A stretch of 50,911 bases of DNA from Candidatus Zhuqueibacterota bacterium (GCA_963169875.1 CAUJEL010000018.1:1-50911); one strand, 5' to 3'. Shown: positions 18,958 to 28,466, numbered from the stretch's first letter. Numbers and translations: made by a program. Notes: generated from the sequence alone by a model not told the origin.

Positions 18958-20029
18958 AAAATTCTTGCAGATGGCGCGCGATTTTTTCGGCCGCATGACC
19001 GTCGCCGTAATGATCATTCTGTTGCTGCGGCGGCGTAAAATGCTTGATCGCCGCGATGATTTTTTCATAATCCGCGCCCACCAGCACATTCCAGCCATCC
19101 TCAACCGTTTCCACCCATTCGGTCTCGTCGCGCAGGGTGATGCATGGCGTCTTGAAAAAATAGGCTTCCTTTTGCACGCCGCCAGAGTCGGTCACCACTT
19201 TTTTAGCGTGCTGCTCCAATTGGATCATGTCGAGATAACCCACCGGCTCGATCATGGCGATGTGCCGGTTTTGCTGCAGGGACTCCAGCAAACCGCTATG
19301 GCGCAGGAAACCACGCGTGCGCGGATGAACCGGGAACACAACGGGCTCCTGGCAGTCGATCAAGGCTGCGACGATCGCCCGCAGCGCATCTGCTGAATCG
19401 GTATTCTGCGGACGATGGCAGGTGGCCAAAATGAATGAACGCTCGTTGAGCTGCAACTGCTGCAGGATGTCCGATTTGTCTTTTGCCATTTCCGCAAAAT
19501 GCAATGCGGCATCGTACATGACGTCGCCGCTGAGGAACACGCCCGCGGTCATGCCCTCATTGTGCAAATGAGCCACGGCGGTTTGCGTGGGACAGAACAG
19601 CGTATCGGCCATGCGGTCGGTCAGAATGCGATTTATTTCCTCAGGCATAGCCCGGTTGAAGCTTCTTAACCCCGCCTCGACATGGGCCACGGGAATGTTC
19701 AATTTGGCGGCCGCCAGAGCGCCGGCCAGCGTCGAATTGGTGTCCCCATAAACCAGCACCACATCCGGTTTTTGGCTGCTGAGGATTTTTTCGATGGCGG
19801 ACAGCATCTGCGCGGTCTGCTCTCCATGGGGCGCCGAGCCGATCTCCAGATTCACATCGGGTGCAGGAATGCCCAGCTCGTCAAAAAAAAGCTGCGACAT
19901 GTTGGCATCGTAGTGCTGCCCCGTGTGCACCAGATATTCCTGATGATATTGCCGCAACTGCGCCGAGACCGGCGCGGCCTTGATGAACTGCGGTCTAGCC
20001 CCGACGATGGTTACGATTTGTAAGGACAT
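18944..20029 (-). CDS. wecB: UDP-N-acetylglucosamine 2-epimerase (non-hydrolysing)
   Basis: A 361-residue cytoplasmic enzyme interconverting UDP-GlcNAc and UDP-ManNAc, supplying an amino-sugar donor to the polymer. Family signatures are IVTIVGARPQFIKAAPV at the N-terminus, VHTGQHYD, VYGDTNSTLAGALAAAKLNIPVAHVEAGLRS, MPEEINRILTD, and VVTDSGGVQKEAYFFKTPCITLRDETEW near the C-terminus. The ATG at 20029 matches the family start and follows the acyltransferase stop by one base. A WbpI-like role, acting on a UDP-diacetamido uronic acid, is an alternative suggested by the acyltransferase next door. Confidence 0.94.
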   Translation of the reverse strand: MSLQIVTIVGARPQFIKAAPVSAQLRQYHQEYLVHTGQHYDANMSQLFFDELGIPAPDVNLEIGSAPHGEQTAQMLSAIEKILSSQKPDVVLVYGDTNSTLAGALAAAKLNIPVAHVEAGLRSFNRAMPEEINRILTDRMADTLFCPTQTAVAHLHNEGMTAGVFLSGDVMYDAALHFAEMAKDKSDILQQLQLNERSFILATCHRPQNTDSADALRAIVAALIDCQEPVVFPVHPRTRGFLRHSGLLESLQQNRHIAMIEPVGYLDMIQLEQHAKKVVTDSGGVQKEAYFFKTPCITLRDETEWVETVEDGWNVLVGADYEKIIAAIKHFTPPQQQNDHYGDGHAAEKIARHLQEFYGVH

Positions 20030-20030
20030 G

Positions 20031-20780
20031 CTATTCCCACCCCTGCTCTTCCAACAACTGCTCTTTGGGAACCTCGCGGAACACCCGCGCCGGACTCCCC
20101 GCGACGATGGTCCGCGAGGGCACATCACGGGTTACCACGGCGCCCGCCGCCACCACAGCATCTTCGCCAATCACTTTCCCGGGCAGAATCACCGCCTGTC
20201 CGCCGATGCGTCCGCCCTTTTTAATCGTGACGCCCTTGAAATGCTTGAAGCGCTCTGCCGTGCGGCCGAGGTAATTGTCGTTGGTGGTCGTGACGCCGGG
20301 CGCAATGAAGCAAAAATCCTCCACCTCCGAATAGGCCGTGATATAACAGTTGGTCTCCAGCTTGCATTTTTTGCCGATTTTGCAGAAATTCTCCACCGTT
20401 GCATTGCGGCCGATAATGGTGTAGGCGCCAATGGTGACATTCTCGCGCACCGCTGCACCATCAGCGACCAGCACGTGCTCATTAATTTCGCAGCCTGCAT
20501 AGATGACCACCTGGGCGCCAAACATGCAGTGATCTGCAATGCGCGTTGGCGGCAACGCCTTCTCGTCCTGAAAAATGCTGCGCTTGGAACGCATCGGCTG
20601 CTTGCCCACCACGGTGCAGGCATCGATGCGCACCTCATCACCAATCACAGCACCCGCATGGATCACCACATTGTGTCCGATGCGGCAATTTTTGCCGATG
20701 ACCACGTTCGCCTCAATGACCGTGAAATGGCCGATTTCCGTTTCCGCACCGATTTGCGCGGCGGGATCAATGTACTGCAT
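20031..20780 (-). CDS. Left-handed beta-helix N-acyltransferase (LpxA/WbpD-like)
   Basis: About 249 residues made almost entirely of hexapeptide repeats (e.g. VVIGKNCRIGHNVVIHAGAVIGDEV), forming a left-handed beta-helix trimer that uses acetyl- or acyl-CoA/ACP. It ends VVAAGAVVTRDVPSRTIVAGSPARVFREV, typical of sugar N-acetyltransferases such as WbpD/WlbB. An insert TTNDNYLGRTAERFKHFKGV probably forms the active-site loop. The ATG at 20780 is chosen because AAGGAG lies six bases before it. It probably acetylates an amino sugar nucleotide, with WecB acting in the same branch (inference). Confidence 0.85.
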   Translation of the reverse strand: MQYIDPAAQIGAETEIGHFTVIEANVVIGKNCRIGHNVVIHAGAVIGDEVRIDACTVVGKQPMRSKRSIFQDEKALPPTRIADHCMFGAQVVIYAGCEINEHVLVADGAAVRENVTIGAYTIIGRNATVENFCKIGKKCKLETNCYITAYSEVEDFCFIAPGVTTTNDNYLGRTAERFKHFKGVTIKKGGRIGGQAVILPGKVIGEDAVVAAGAVVTRDVPSRTIVAGSPARVFREVPKEQLLEEQGWE

Positions 20781-20836
20781 GACTGGCTCCTTGTTCATGA
20801 AAATCTCATTATTGAGCGGCGAGTTATGATGCATTT

Positions 20837-20864
20837 AAAAAATGCCGCAAAAGCGGCAAAAAAT
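20837..20864 (-). terminator. Intrinsic terminator/attenuator after the Wzz-like gene
   Basis: On the minus strand TGCCGC-TTTT-GCGGCA (20843-20858) is followed by six T residues: a short but complete rho-independent terminator. It lies between the Wzz-like gene and the acyltransferase gene. It would end or reduce transcription from the export promoter, so the genes below need read-through or another promoter. Confidence 0.75.
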
Positions 20865-20918
20865 CAATTACCCCTGTAAAAAGACCCTTGACTGACGCAA
20901 GCGAAGATGCCGCAACTG

Positions 20919-22157
20919 TCATCTCCTTTTTGGTCGCAACCAACTGCTAATTCGGCGGCCATCCTCCCGCAGACCTTGACCCAGCTCCACCCATTTGGCT
21001 TTTTCCTGGGGCCGCTGCTGCAAATTTTGCGCATAAACCTGCGCAAAAATGCGAAACAGCGTGATGAATGCGGCGATCAGGGCGAAAACCATCGCGAGCA
21101 TGATGCGCCGCGGCGAACTGGGATATAGAGGCGCCACCGCTGCATCCAGTACCTGAACCGTGGGGGTATCGCGCGCCTCTTCAATCTTGGCCTGATAGTA
21201 CTGCTGATTAAGCAGCTCCCAAACCGTTTCCTGCACCTTGACCTCGCGCAGCAGCTCTGCCAGCTGGATGCCCACCCGAGGCGCATCCACAAAGGCGGGA
21301 TAAAAATCAGCGTTCTCCGCGCCCTGCTCTCCATACTGTATGGCACTGTACCTCTTTTGCAGTTCGCGCACCTCGTTCTGCGCCCGGATCAACACAGGAT
21401 TTTCCGGTTTCATGCTCTGCTGCATCATCCCGATTTGTACCTGCCGCGCAATGATCTGCCCCTTCAATTCGCCGGCCTGCTGAATGGCAGCCCGCATCTG
21501 TTCTTCCAGCGCAACGGCGCGATGCCCACTCTGAAAAGCCGCCAGCTGCTCATTGACCTGCTTCATCTTGTCTTCTGTTTCCCGGAGCTGTGATTCGATA
21601 TAAACCCGCGAGTTTTTGGCCCGGGACACACTTTTGGACTGATTGACCTGATCCAATTCTTCCACATAGGCATTGGCAACATCCGCGGCCAGCTGCGCGG
21701 AATTCATCTCGGTTGTGATGGTGATAAAGCCTTTTTTGCTCAATACAAAAGTGGCGCGTTCCGACATCGCCAGCAGCCCGTCTTCAATATTTTCATACCC
21801 CAGCATATCGAGCAGCCGCAGGGAATCCTTTTCGAAGGCAAAAGTACGCAGCAGCACGCGCTCACCAACGCTACGGCTGCGCAGCAGCTCCAGAAACACA
21901 TCCGCTGGCGTGGCCTTGCCGGGCACGGAGACGCCAGGCACATTCACCTCAGCGAGAACACTGCTCATCGAAAAGCCGTCCTGTTCAGCCGGCGGCATCA
22001 GCGTCGTCACCGCGGTGTATTTCTTCGGCAGCAGAAAAGTGAGCAGGAAAATCGCCAGCGCCGTCATCGCCATGTTGCGAATAATACGCCAGCGCTGCCG
22101 GAAGACGATCAACACATAATCGAGAAGATGGATTTCGATGGTTTTATCTTGTATCAT
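20919..22157 (-). CDS. Polysaccharide chain-length determinant (Wzz/GNVR family)
   Basis: This 412-residue inner-membrane protein has an N-terminal Wzz domain (IHLLDYVLIVFRQRWRIIRNMAMTALAIFLLTFLLPKKYTAVTTLMPP) and a large periplasmic coiled-coil region (about residues 160-300). A second membrane helix near the C-terminus (RRIMLAMVFALIAAFITLF) follows VLDAAVAPLYPSSPRR, the GNVR-like motif. It lacks a C-terminal tyrosine kinase domain and no separate BY-kinase gene is seen, so it resembles kinase-independent PCPs. It starts three bases after the export gene stop and should work with it and the polymerase to set chain length. Confidence 0.88.
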   Translation of the reverse strand: MIQDKTIEIHLLDYVLIVFRQRWRIIRNMAMTALAIFLLTFLLPKKYTAVTTLMPPAEQDGFSMSSVLAEVNVPGVSVPGKATPADVFLELLRSRSVGERVLLRTFAFEKDSLRLLDMLGYENIEDGLLAMSERATFVLSKKGFITITTEMNSAQLAADVANAYVEELDQVNQSKSVSRAKNSRVYIESQLRETEDKMKQVNEQLAAFQSGHRAVALEEQMRAAIQQAGELKGQIIARQVQIGMMQQSMKPENPVLIRAQNEVRELQKRYSAIQYGEQGAENADFYPAFVDAPRVGIQLAELLREVKVQETVWELLNQQYYQAKIEEARDTPTVQVLDAAVAPLYPSSPRRIMLAMVFALIAAFITLFRIFAQVYAQNLQQRPQEKAKWVELGQGLREDGRRISSWLRPKRR

Positions 22158-22160
22158 GGC

Positions 22161-24104
22161 TCAATTCTTCGCATTTTGAATCACCAGAAAGATGGCCGCG
22201 ACCTGGCCCACGACCAGAATGGTATCGCGGAAGAGCTGCCAGTAATTGCGATCCGGTTTGCGCGGCACCCAGATGCGGTCACCAGGCCAGAAGACATCGA
22301 CGTCCTCATCATTGAGTATATCGCCGGCAGCCTTGATAATTTTGGTGCGACGGCCATCGGCATCCCAGGTGTGCCCGCCGGCCTGGGCCAGATAATATTT
22401 CAACCCGGCGCCCGGTTTGTACATGACGCCTCCCGGACGCGCCACACGACCGGTCACCATCACCACCCGCGGTGTCTTGGGTACAATGATCACATCACCA
22501 TCCCGCAGTACGATGTCCTGATTGGCATCCTTGTTCATGACCAAGCGGTTGAAATCGATGACGATTTCATTGACGCCGGATGAGTTTTGTTTCATGACCA
22601 GATAATCATATTCCAGCTTGCTCATCTCATCCCGGCTCATGGCGCGCAAACGCTCATACTCCTTATCCTCGATGACCGCTTCGCCCTTGCGGATGAGCTT
22701 GGCTTCGCTGATCAGAGCGTCCCTGGTGAAACCGCCGCATTGATCCAGAACTTCACTCAAACGGGTCGTATCTTCAACAATAGGATAGTATCCCGGAAAC
22801 ATCACTTCACCGCGCACTTCCACGACCGGACCGACTTGCCAGTCGGGTATGCGGCGGATGAAAACCTGATCGTCGGGACTCAGCACGATATCTGCCGCAT
22901 CCAGACCCTGGTACAACGCGCGCAGATCTACATGATACACCTGCGCCGGCTTGTTGGGCTGCACCTGGGCCACTTCCGCATCCTGGAGATAGGCGCTGCG
23001 CGTCAGACTTCCCGCCTTGAGAATAAGGTCGCTCAACTTCAGGTTCTCTTCCCAGTCGTACACGCCCGGTTTGTTGACCTCCCCCTGGATCGATACGATC
23101 TGACGCGGATACTGTTCCATGATGGAGTAGACATTAATATGGTCATTATTCGCCAACAGCGGATTGGAGACGCTGTCCTGAAGCGCTTGAAAATCATGAT
23201 AGGTTATGGAGCGCGAGCCGTCACCTTGCAAACGGCTCAATTCAATTTTGGACTTGAACGCAAAATCGGTCAATCCACCGGCCAGTTCGAGAATTTCATC
23301 AAGACGTTCCCTGGAACGCGGTGCCAATTCATAAATGGCAGGACGGTGCACCTCGCCTTCAATCTGGACGCGACAGCGGCTCGGCGCGACAAAAACACGA
23401 TCGCCGCCCTGGAGAAAAACATCCTGCGCTGAACCGGGTTTGAGCAGATAATCGTAGAGATCAACATGGAGCGTATCTCCGTCCCCGCGAAAAATCTGGA
23501 TGTCGCGCAGAGAACCGCGATCGCTGGGTCCCTGGGCCTGAGCCACCGCATCCAGCACGGTATTGAGCGCGCTCAAGGCATAGTTCCCCGGCGCCATGAC
23601 ATCGCCCACCACGGCCACGCGCACCATCTTGGGCGAAATCAGAACCACATCCAGCGTGTAATTTGCATAGAGACGGCGCAGATGAGAATCCAGCATGGTC
23701 TTGGCATGCGCCATGGTCAACCCCTGCACCGGCAACACGCCCACCGTGGGTAAGTAAATCTGGCCATCCGAGGTCACGACGGTCTCGAAATTTTCCTGCG
23801 CTTTGCCGCCCAGATGGATGCCGATGCGATCGCCGGCCCCGAGCACGTAGGATGGCGCGGCGGTAACGCCGGCCTGCTGCATATCCCTGGCAGAAGGATT
23901 AGCAAAAAAAGAACGGCCAAAAAGCGCCAGGGATACCGGCTGTGAAGAGTCGGGTGGCGGTTGCGCCGTGACTTGCATCGGATTCAATGTTGGCGCTGCC
24001 ATCTCCTGGGCAACAACAACCTGAATCGATAAAAATGCCAACGCAACAAGTCCAATCCCCTGAAAAAATCGATGTCCCGTAAATGTCCGCATATGCGCAG
24101 CCAA
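22161..24104 (-). CDS. wza: Polysaccharide export outer-membrane protein with SLBB domains (Wza-like)
   Basis: About 647 residues with a signal peptide (FFQGIGLVALAFLSIQVVVAQ). A Poly_export domain begins YVLGAGDRIGIHLGG, followed by several SLBB units, e.g. VAVVGDVMAPGNYALSALNTVLDAVAQAQG and VSIQGEVNKPGVYDWEENLKLSDLILKAGSL. A C-terminal hydrophobic helix (LVVGQVAAIFLVIQNAK) probably crosses the outer membrane, as in Wza. The start codon is TTG at 24104: GGGAGG lies seven bases before it, whereas the ATG at 24092 is too far from any ribosome binding site. It is the first gene of the transcript from the promoter at 24152-24180. Confidence 0.9.
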   Translation of the reverse strand: MAAHMRTFTGHRFFQGIGLVALAFLSIQVVVAQEMAAPTLNPMQVTAQPPPDSSQPVSLALFGRSFFANPSARDMQQAGVTAAPSYVLGAGDRIGIHLGGKAQENFETVVTSDGQIYLPTVGVLPVQGLTMAHAKTMLDSHLRRLYANYTLDVVLISPKMVRVAVVGDVMAPGNYALSALNTVLDAVAQAQGPSDRGSLRDIQIFRGDGDTLHVDLYDYLLKPGSAQDVFLQGGDRVFVAPSRCRVQIEGEVHRPAIYELAPRSRERLDEILELAGGLTDFAFKSKIELSRLQGDGSRSITYHDFQALQDSVSNPLLANNDHINVYSIMEQYPRQIVSIQGEVNKPGVYDWEENLKLSDLILKAGSLTRSAYLQDAEVAQVQPNKPAQVYHVDLRALYQGLDAADIVLSPDDQVFIRRIPDWQVGPVVEVRGEVMFPGYYPIVEDTTRLSEVLDQCGGFTRDALISEAKLIRKGEAVIEDKEYERLRAMSRDEMSKLEYDYLVMKQNSSGVNEIVIDFNRLVMNKDANQDIVLRDGDVIIVPKTPRVVMVTGRVARPGGVMYKPGAGLKYYLAQAGGHTWDADGRRTKIIKAAGDILNDEDVDVFWPGDRIWVPRKPDRNYWQLFRDTILVVGQVAAIFLVIQNAKN

Positions 24105-24151
24105 AAGGCAACCTCCCAGAAACCTGTCTAATTTTTGTACACTTAAATTGA

Positions 24152-24180
24152 AATATAACCAATAATTGGTTACAAGTCAA
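24152..24180 (-). promoter_or_regulatory. Sigma-70 type promoter of the export gene with a palindrome in its spacer
   Basis: On the minus strand TTGACT (24175-24180) and TATATT (24152-24157) are 17 bases apart, five of six matches to each consensus box. The spacer region holds the palindrome TAACCAAT-A-ATTGGTTA (24156-24172), eight-base arms around one base. A repressor bound there would block polymerase. The start site would be near 24145, giving a leader of about 40 bases. Confidence 0.7.
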
Positions 24181-24280
24181 CACATAATCCCACCACCAAA
24201 ATACGCGGTTTGCCCCTTATTCCCTGTGACACATCTCTCAATTTGCCGCATTCGTCGCACGCCGCATTTTCCGGCGGTTT

Positions 24281-24325
24281 AATAAAAAAACGCCGCAGTG
24301 CCCCTCCCAAGACACCCGGCGTTTC
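24281..24325 (-). terminator. Intrinsic terminator of the giant FN3-repeat gene
   Basis: On the minus strand AAACGCCG and CGGCGTTT (24317-24324 and 24288-24295) form the stem, followed at once by seven T residues. It lies 40 bases after the stop of the gene ending at 24365 and separates it from the polysaccharide operon. Confidence 0.8.
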
Positions 24326-24364
24326 CCGGCACGCACACAGGGCGTGCAGCTCATTTGCTACAGA

Positions 24365-27300
24365 TCATTTGATGTAGGTCATCTTGCGCGTCTGGGTAAT
24401 ATAGTTATCGCGATAGGTGACGCCGTTGCGTAACGCATCCTCCCATACTTCGAGGCGATAGAAATAGATGCCCGCGGCCACGGGAATTTCCTGCTCATTG
24501 GTACTATTCCACGTCAGGGCATGTACGCCAGCCGTCGCTTTGCCTTCATGCAGCACCTTGACCTGTCTCCCGAGGATATCGTAAATCACCAATCGCACCT
24601 GCTTGTCATAAGGCAGATCGAAACGAATGGTCGTCGATGGATTGAATGGATTGGGATAATTGGGCAGCAGCGCCACGCTCTCCGGCCGTAAAGCGCTCTT
24701 GCCTTTCAACTCTTCCAACTGCCCATTGGACAACGTGCGCGCAAAAGCGGGTTCCTGGAGAAGGACCACGTACATGCATTTGGCGCCGCGCGCCCCGGTG
24801 GCATTATTCCCGCCCATTACAATCTCACCCGCGGGGAAATAGCCGGCCCAGAGCTGCAACCGTTCACTGCTCTCTGACACGCCGATTTTCAAGTCCGTTT
24901 TGGTAAAGCGCGTTGACAGCCACGTCGGCGCCGAGGCGGCATTGGCGTCATAGCCCACATACACGACCGTCGCCTGACTCACCTGGATCGCCATGAATCG
25001 CGCTTCCGAACGTCCCTTGTCGCTGTTGGCTGTCATCACCATTTTTGTGCGGATCAAATCCTCCGGCGCAGAGGTCACCACATAGTTGCGGTCCACATAA
25101 TAGGGACTGCCAATTTCCAGAAAAGCCAGATTGCTTTCCGCGATGCCGCCAAGTGTGACCTGCAAGGACGGCAAAAAAGTATAGGCCATGACCACACCGT
25201 TGAGGGCCGTGCCGCTCTCCGCATCGCGCACATCGCTGATGCTGAGGGTATATGCCTGACCGGCTTTATGGCGCGACGTCACCAGGGTGACTTTGTTCTC
25301 CGCCTCCTCCAATTCCGCGCTGAGCACCGCGATGTCGTTGGAAATATGATAATTGCGGCGGTTCTCGGCGCTCCACTGTTCAAGTCTTTGACTGAAATAT
25401 ACCTCCACCAGCATCTCGCCCGCGGCTGCCACTCGCTGCACCGCCGGCGCTGAACCCGAATCTTTTTGCAGCATGTAAAAAAACGGCGAATTGGCAGCCA
25501 CCGTCAGATCGGGCCGGTCTGCGCGTCCCACCCGGCTGACCAGCAGCACATAGAGGCGGTTGACGGCATGGGCGGTCGTGGTCAACCACACCACGTTCTG
25601 CGCTGCCTCCAGACGCGCGGACTTGATCGTGACACCATCCTGAATGACATAGTTGGCCGGATTGGCCGCAGCGGCCTTGTCCAGCAGCATGCTGAAGGTG
25701 ACCTGAAGCTCGGTCTCGTTCACGACGTTCACCGAAGTCACGACCGGCAGGGGTTCAGCCGCCATCTGGCCATAACTGAAGGTATAGGAACTGTTGGCCG
25801 CCATGGTGTTGCCGGCCAGATCCTTGATATTATTGATCAGCAAAACATAGATCTGCCCGGACTCCAGCGCGGAGATTTCGAGAATGACCTGATGCGCGGC
25901 ACTGCCCGGTTGCACGGAAAGCACCTGCCCCTTGTTGAGGCTGTAATTGCCCGTCAGTTGCGCCGAGGCAGCAGTGACCGGTTCATTGAAGGAGATTTCC
26001 AGGTGCTGGATATCGCGCACCCGCACCATGGCGATGGCGGGCGCCACCGCATCCGCCGGCTCATAGATGTAGGCATAGCTGGAATTGGGCGCCACCACAT
26101 TGGCCTCCGCGCTTTCATCCTTGAGCCCGTTCACCCGTAACACGTAAAGCTTCTGCGCCACATGGGCGGACGTGGTGAGATGGACGATGCGACGGGATCC
26201 ATCCAGCTGCGCGGTCTTGACGTTGATATTGCCGTTGATGACATAATTGGTCACGGTCTCCGCCTCGGACTTGGCGATGCGTTCGCTGAACATCACCTCC
26301 AGATGTTCCGCGTCTTTGACGTTGATCAGACTGATCACAGGCCCGACGGTATCACTGCCTTCAAAGAGATAGCTGTAGGAACTGTTGCTGAGAATGGCGC
26401 GGCGATAGACTGTGGCATCGCGGACATTGTTGACGGTCAGGATGTAGACGCGATCCGCCTCATGGGGCGTGGTGGTGAGGGTGACCGAAGTAGCCGCTTC
26501 ATCAAGCACGGCCGACTGCACGATCCCGCCGCGGTTGAGCTGGTAATTCTCCGCTTTTTGCGCGCTGAGGCGTTCCAGCGGTTTGCTGAATTCCACGATC
26601 AATTGCGTGGCGCTCTTGACGTCCACCTTGACGATGGTCGGGCCTGCGCTGAACTCATCGCTGCCGAAGACATACGCATAAGAGCTGTTGGGCAGGATTT
26701 CATTGCCCACGGAAGTGGCATCCAGTACTGCATTGATCAGCAGGACGTAGAGCTGCCCGGAGATGTGCGTGGTCGTCTCCAATTCGACCTTTTGACCGGT
26801 GACGTCCAAAACCGCGGCCAGCACCCCGATGCCATCACTGATCTTGTAGTGCGACGCGTTCTCCGCGGTCGCGCGGTCCACGGTTTCATTGAAATGAACG
26901 GTGATGCGATTGGCATCCTGTATGATTACCTGGGTGATGGTGGGTCCCGTATGATCGACCGGCACAAACACATAGCCAAAGGCCGTGCCCGCAGCGATGG
27001 CGTTTTTGCGGGTGCTGTTGTCGCTGACATTGCGCACATTGAGCACATAAAGCTGATCGGGCAGGTGAGCGCTGGTCTGCAGCCGCACGATCTGTCCCGA
27101 GGCATCCAGCACCGCGGCCAATACCGTGAGGCCGCCCTGAATGGTGTAATTGCTTGCAGTCTCGGCGCTGGTCTTGTCCAGGGCCTCATTGAAAAGCACC
27201 TCCACCTGATCCATATCAGTGGCATTGACCAAGGTGATCATCGGTCCGATGGTATCGCCGGGATCATAGGAGTAGGCATGGTAGCTGTTGGGCAGGATCG

Positions 27301-28171
27301 GATTGAGCTGCGCCGAGCGATCCTTGACATTATTCACCGTGAGGGTGTAATTGACACCGGCACTGTGCTCCGAGGTGGTCAAATAGGCCACATTGCCTTC
27401 CGGGCTCACCGTCGCAGAGAGGACCGTGATGCCATTATTGATATGATAGTTGCCGGGCTGGATCGCCGAATTGCCATCCACCGGCTCGCTAAAAAAGACG
27501 GACAGAGTGGTGGCGTTGGTCAGGCGCGCCAGGGTGATCGTCGGCGGGGTGTTGTCGCTGTCCACCACGGCGCCGGTGGTATAGTTTTTGGCGCTATTGG
27601 CGGCGATGGAATTGCGCGGAATGCCGAGGTCGCGCACAGCGGAGATGGCGATCTGATAGGCGACGCCGCTGCTGTGGGCCGCGGTGGTGAGGACCACGGT
27701 CTTGCGGTCGCTTTGCAGAACCGCTTTTTGCACGGCAACCGACGGGGTGATGGTATAATGGCTGACCGTTTCGGCGCTGCTCTTGTCCAGCGCTTCGCTG
27801 AAGCCGAGGCGCAGCTCCGTCTGCCCGACGGCGACCACGGCCACGATGGCGGGCGCCTGGGTGTCGCCGGGCACCCCGTTGATCTCGGTCGAGAGCGCGC
27901 TCTCATTTTTCAAGGCATCGTAAGCCGAGAGGGCGAAAAAGTACTCCTTGTTGGCCTGCAAGCCGGTCAGGGTGAAGGCAGTTACATTTCCGGCATCGGT
28001 TTTTTGCGTATAGGTTTTGGAGGCTGTGCCGTAATGAATATAATACCCTGCCAGATCGGCGTCGCTGTTGGGCTGCCATTTCAGTTTGACATCAGCAGCC
28101 CATGTTGTTGAATATATGAGGCTTGAAACAAGCCCGAAAAACATCATCCACCCGTTCACCACACGATTCAT
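24365..28171 (-). CDS. Giant secreted protein: FN3 domain, nine Big_5-like repeats, FlgD-like sorting tail
   Basis: About 1268 residues. The ATG at 28171 is chosen because AAGGAG lies nine bases before it and it begins a signal peptide (MNRVVNGWMMFFGLVSSLIYSTTWAA). An FN3-like domain follows (GYYIHYGTASKTYTQ), then nine units of about 100 residues. Each unit has FSE-LD or a variant, 'SAE … NY.I', 'V.LTT..H' and 'Y.L.INNV.D', resembling SbsA/Big_5 Ig-like domains. Before the tail comes a unique segment (SNLAFLEIGSPYYVDRNYVV). The C-terminus (NYPNPFNPSTTIRFDLP … VYDILGR-like … YFYRLEV) is the type IX/FlgD-like domain. It is likely a long surface filament or adhesin that could contact the exopolysaccharide (inference). 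A candidate sigma-54 promoter lies upstream. Confidence 0.88.
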   Translation of the reverse strand: MNRVVNGWMMFFGLVSSLIYSTTWAADVKLKWQPNSDADLAGYYIHYGTASKTYTQKTDAGNVTAFTLTGLQANKEYFFALSAYDALKNESALSTEINGVPGDTQAPAIVAVVAVGQTELRLGFSEALDKSSAETVSHYTITPSVAVQKAVLQSDRKTVVLTTAAHSSGVAYQIAISAVRDLGIPRNSIAANSAKNYTTGAVVDSDNTPPTITLARLTNATTLSVFFSEPVDGNSAIQPGNYHINNGITVLSATVSPEGNVAYLTTSEHSAGVNYTLTVNNVKDRSAQLNPILPNSYHAYSYDPGDTIGPMITLVNATDMDQVEVLFNEALDKTSAETASNYTIQGGLTVLAAVLDASGQIVRLQTSAHLPDQLYVLNVRNVSDNSTRKNAIAAGTAFGYVFVPVDHTGPTITQVIIQDANRITVHFNETVDRATAENASHYKISDGIGVLAAVLDVTGQKVELETTTHISGQLYVLLINAVLDATSVGNEILPNSSYAYVFGSDEFSAGPTIVKVDVKSATQLIVEFSKPLERLSAQKAENYQLNRGGIVQSAVLDEAATSVTLTTTPHEADRVYILTVNNVRDATVYRRAILSNSSYSYLFEGSDTVGPVISLINVKDAEHLEVMFSERIAKSEAETVTNYVINGNINVKTAQLDGSRRIVHLTTSAHVAQKLYVLRVNGLKDESAEANVVAPNSSYAYIYEPADAVAPAIAMVRVRDIQHLEISFNEPVTAASAQLTGNYSLNKGQVLSVQPGSAAHQVILEISALESGQIYVLLINNIKDLAGNTMAANSSYTFSYGQMAAEPLPVVTSVNVVNETELQVTFSMLLDKAAAANPANYVIQDGVTIKSARLEAAQNVVWLTTTAHAVNRLYVLLVSRVGRADRPDLTVAANSPFFYMLQKDSGSAPAVQRVAAAGEMLVEVYFSQRLEQWSAENRRNYHISNDIAVLSAELEEAENKVTLVTSRHKAGQAYTLSISDVRDAESGTALNGVVMAYTFLPSLQVTLGGIAESNLAFLEIGSPYYVDRNYVVTSAPEDLIRTKMVMTANSDKGRSEARFMAIQVSQATVVYVGYDANAASAPTWLSTRFTKTDLKIGVSESSERLQLWAGYFPAGEIVMGGNNATGARGAKCMYVVLLQEPAFARTLSNGQLEELKGKSALRPESVALLPNYPNPFNPSTTIRFDLPYDKQVRLVIYDILGRQVKVLHEGKATAGVHALTWNSTNEQEIPVAAGIYFYRLEVWEDALRNGVTYRDNYITQTRKMTYIK

Positions 28172-28228
28172 GAACCTCTTCTCCTTGGCTGCATGTTCAA
28201 TAGTTGATAGTATTGTATCCATGAAGCA

Positions 28229-28245
28229 TACAAACCGCATGCCAA
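28229..28245 (-). promoter_or_regulatory. Candidate sigma-54 promoter (-24/-12) of the giant secreted protein gene
   Basis: On the minus strand the sequence is TTGGCATGCGGTTTGTA. It fits YTGGCAC-rNNN-TTGCW well, with GG at -24 and GT instead of GC at -12, separated by the required 10 bases. The start site would be near 28218, about 47 bases before the ATG. A sigma-54 activator gene is encoded 2.6 kb away. Confidence 0.6.
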
Positions 28246-28354
28246 AGTTTTTGTATTTGTTATTTATATATTTAAGTGCATTTTGAGGCTTGATTTGATT
28301 TCAAGAGTGATGCAGGGAATTACGGAATGGGAACAGGGCTAAAGGGATATAGGG

Positions 28355-28386
28355 GAATAAGGGCATAGAGGAATAAGGGCATAGGG
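28355..28386. repeat. Short 16-bp tandem repeat
   Basis: GAATAAGGGCATAGAG is repeated twice in tandem (the second copy ends GGGG), with a degenerate third unit on the left. It is intergenic with no visible function. Such arrays can vary in number by slippage. Confidence 0.6.
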
Positions 28387-28466
28387 GGCATGATAATTGT
28401 GCGGCAAGGCAGGATTTTTTGCAGGCCGTTTGTAGCGCGTGTCCTATGCGCAAATGGACTCTTTCT

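Noticed and set aside
26162-28111. 649-residue plus-strand open frame opposite the giant FN3 gene
   Set aside because: It mirrors the nine repeats of the real gene in antisense; there is no recognisable domain, and the long frame arises from the GC-rich codon pattern of the repeats.
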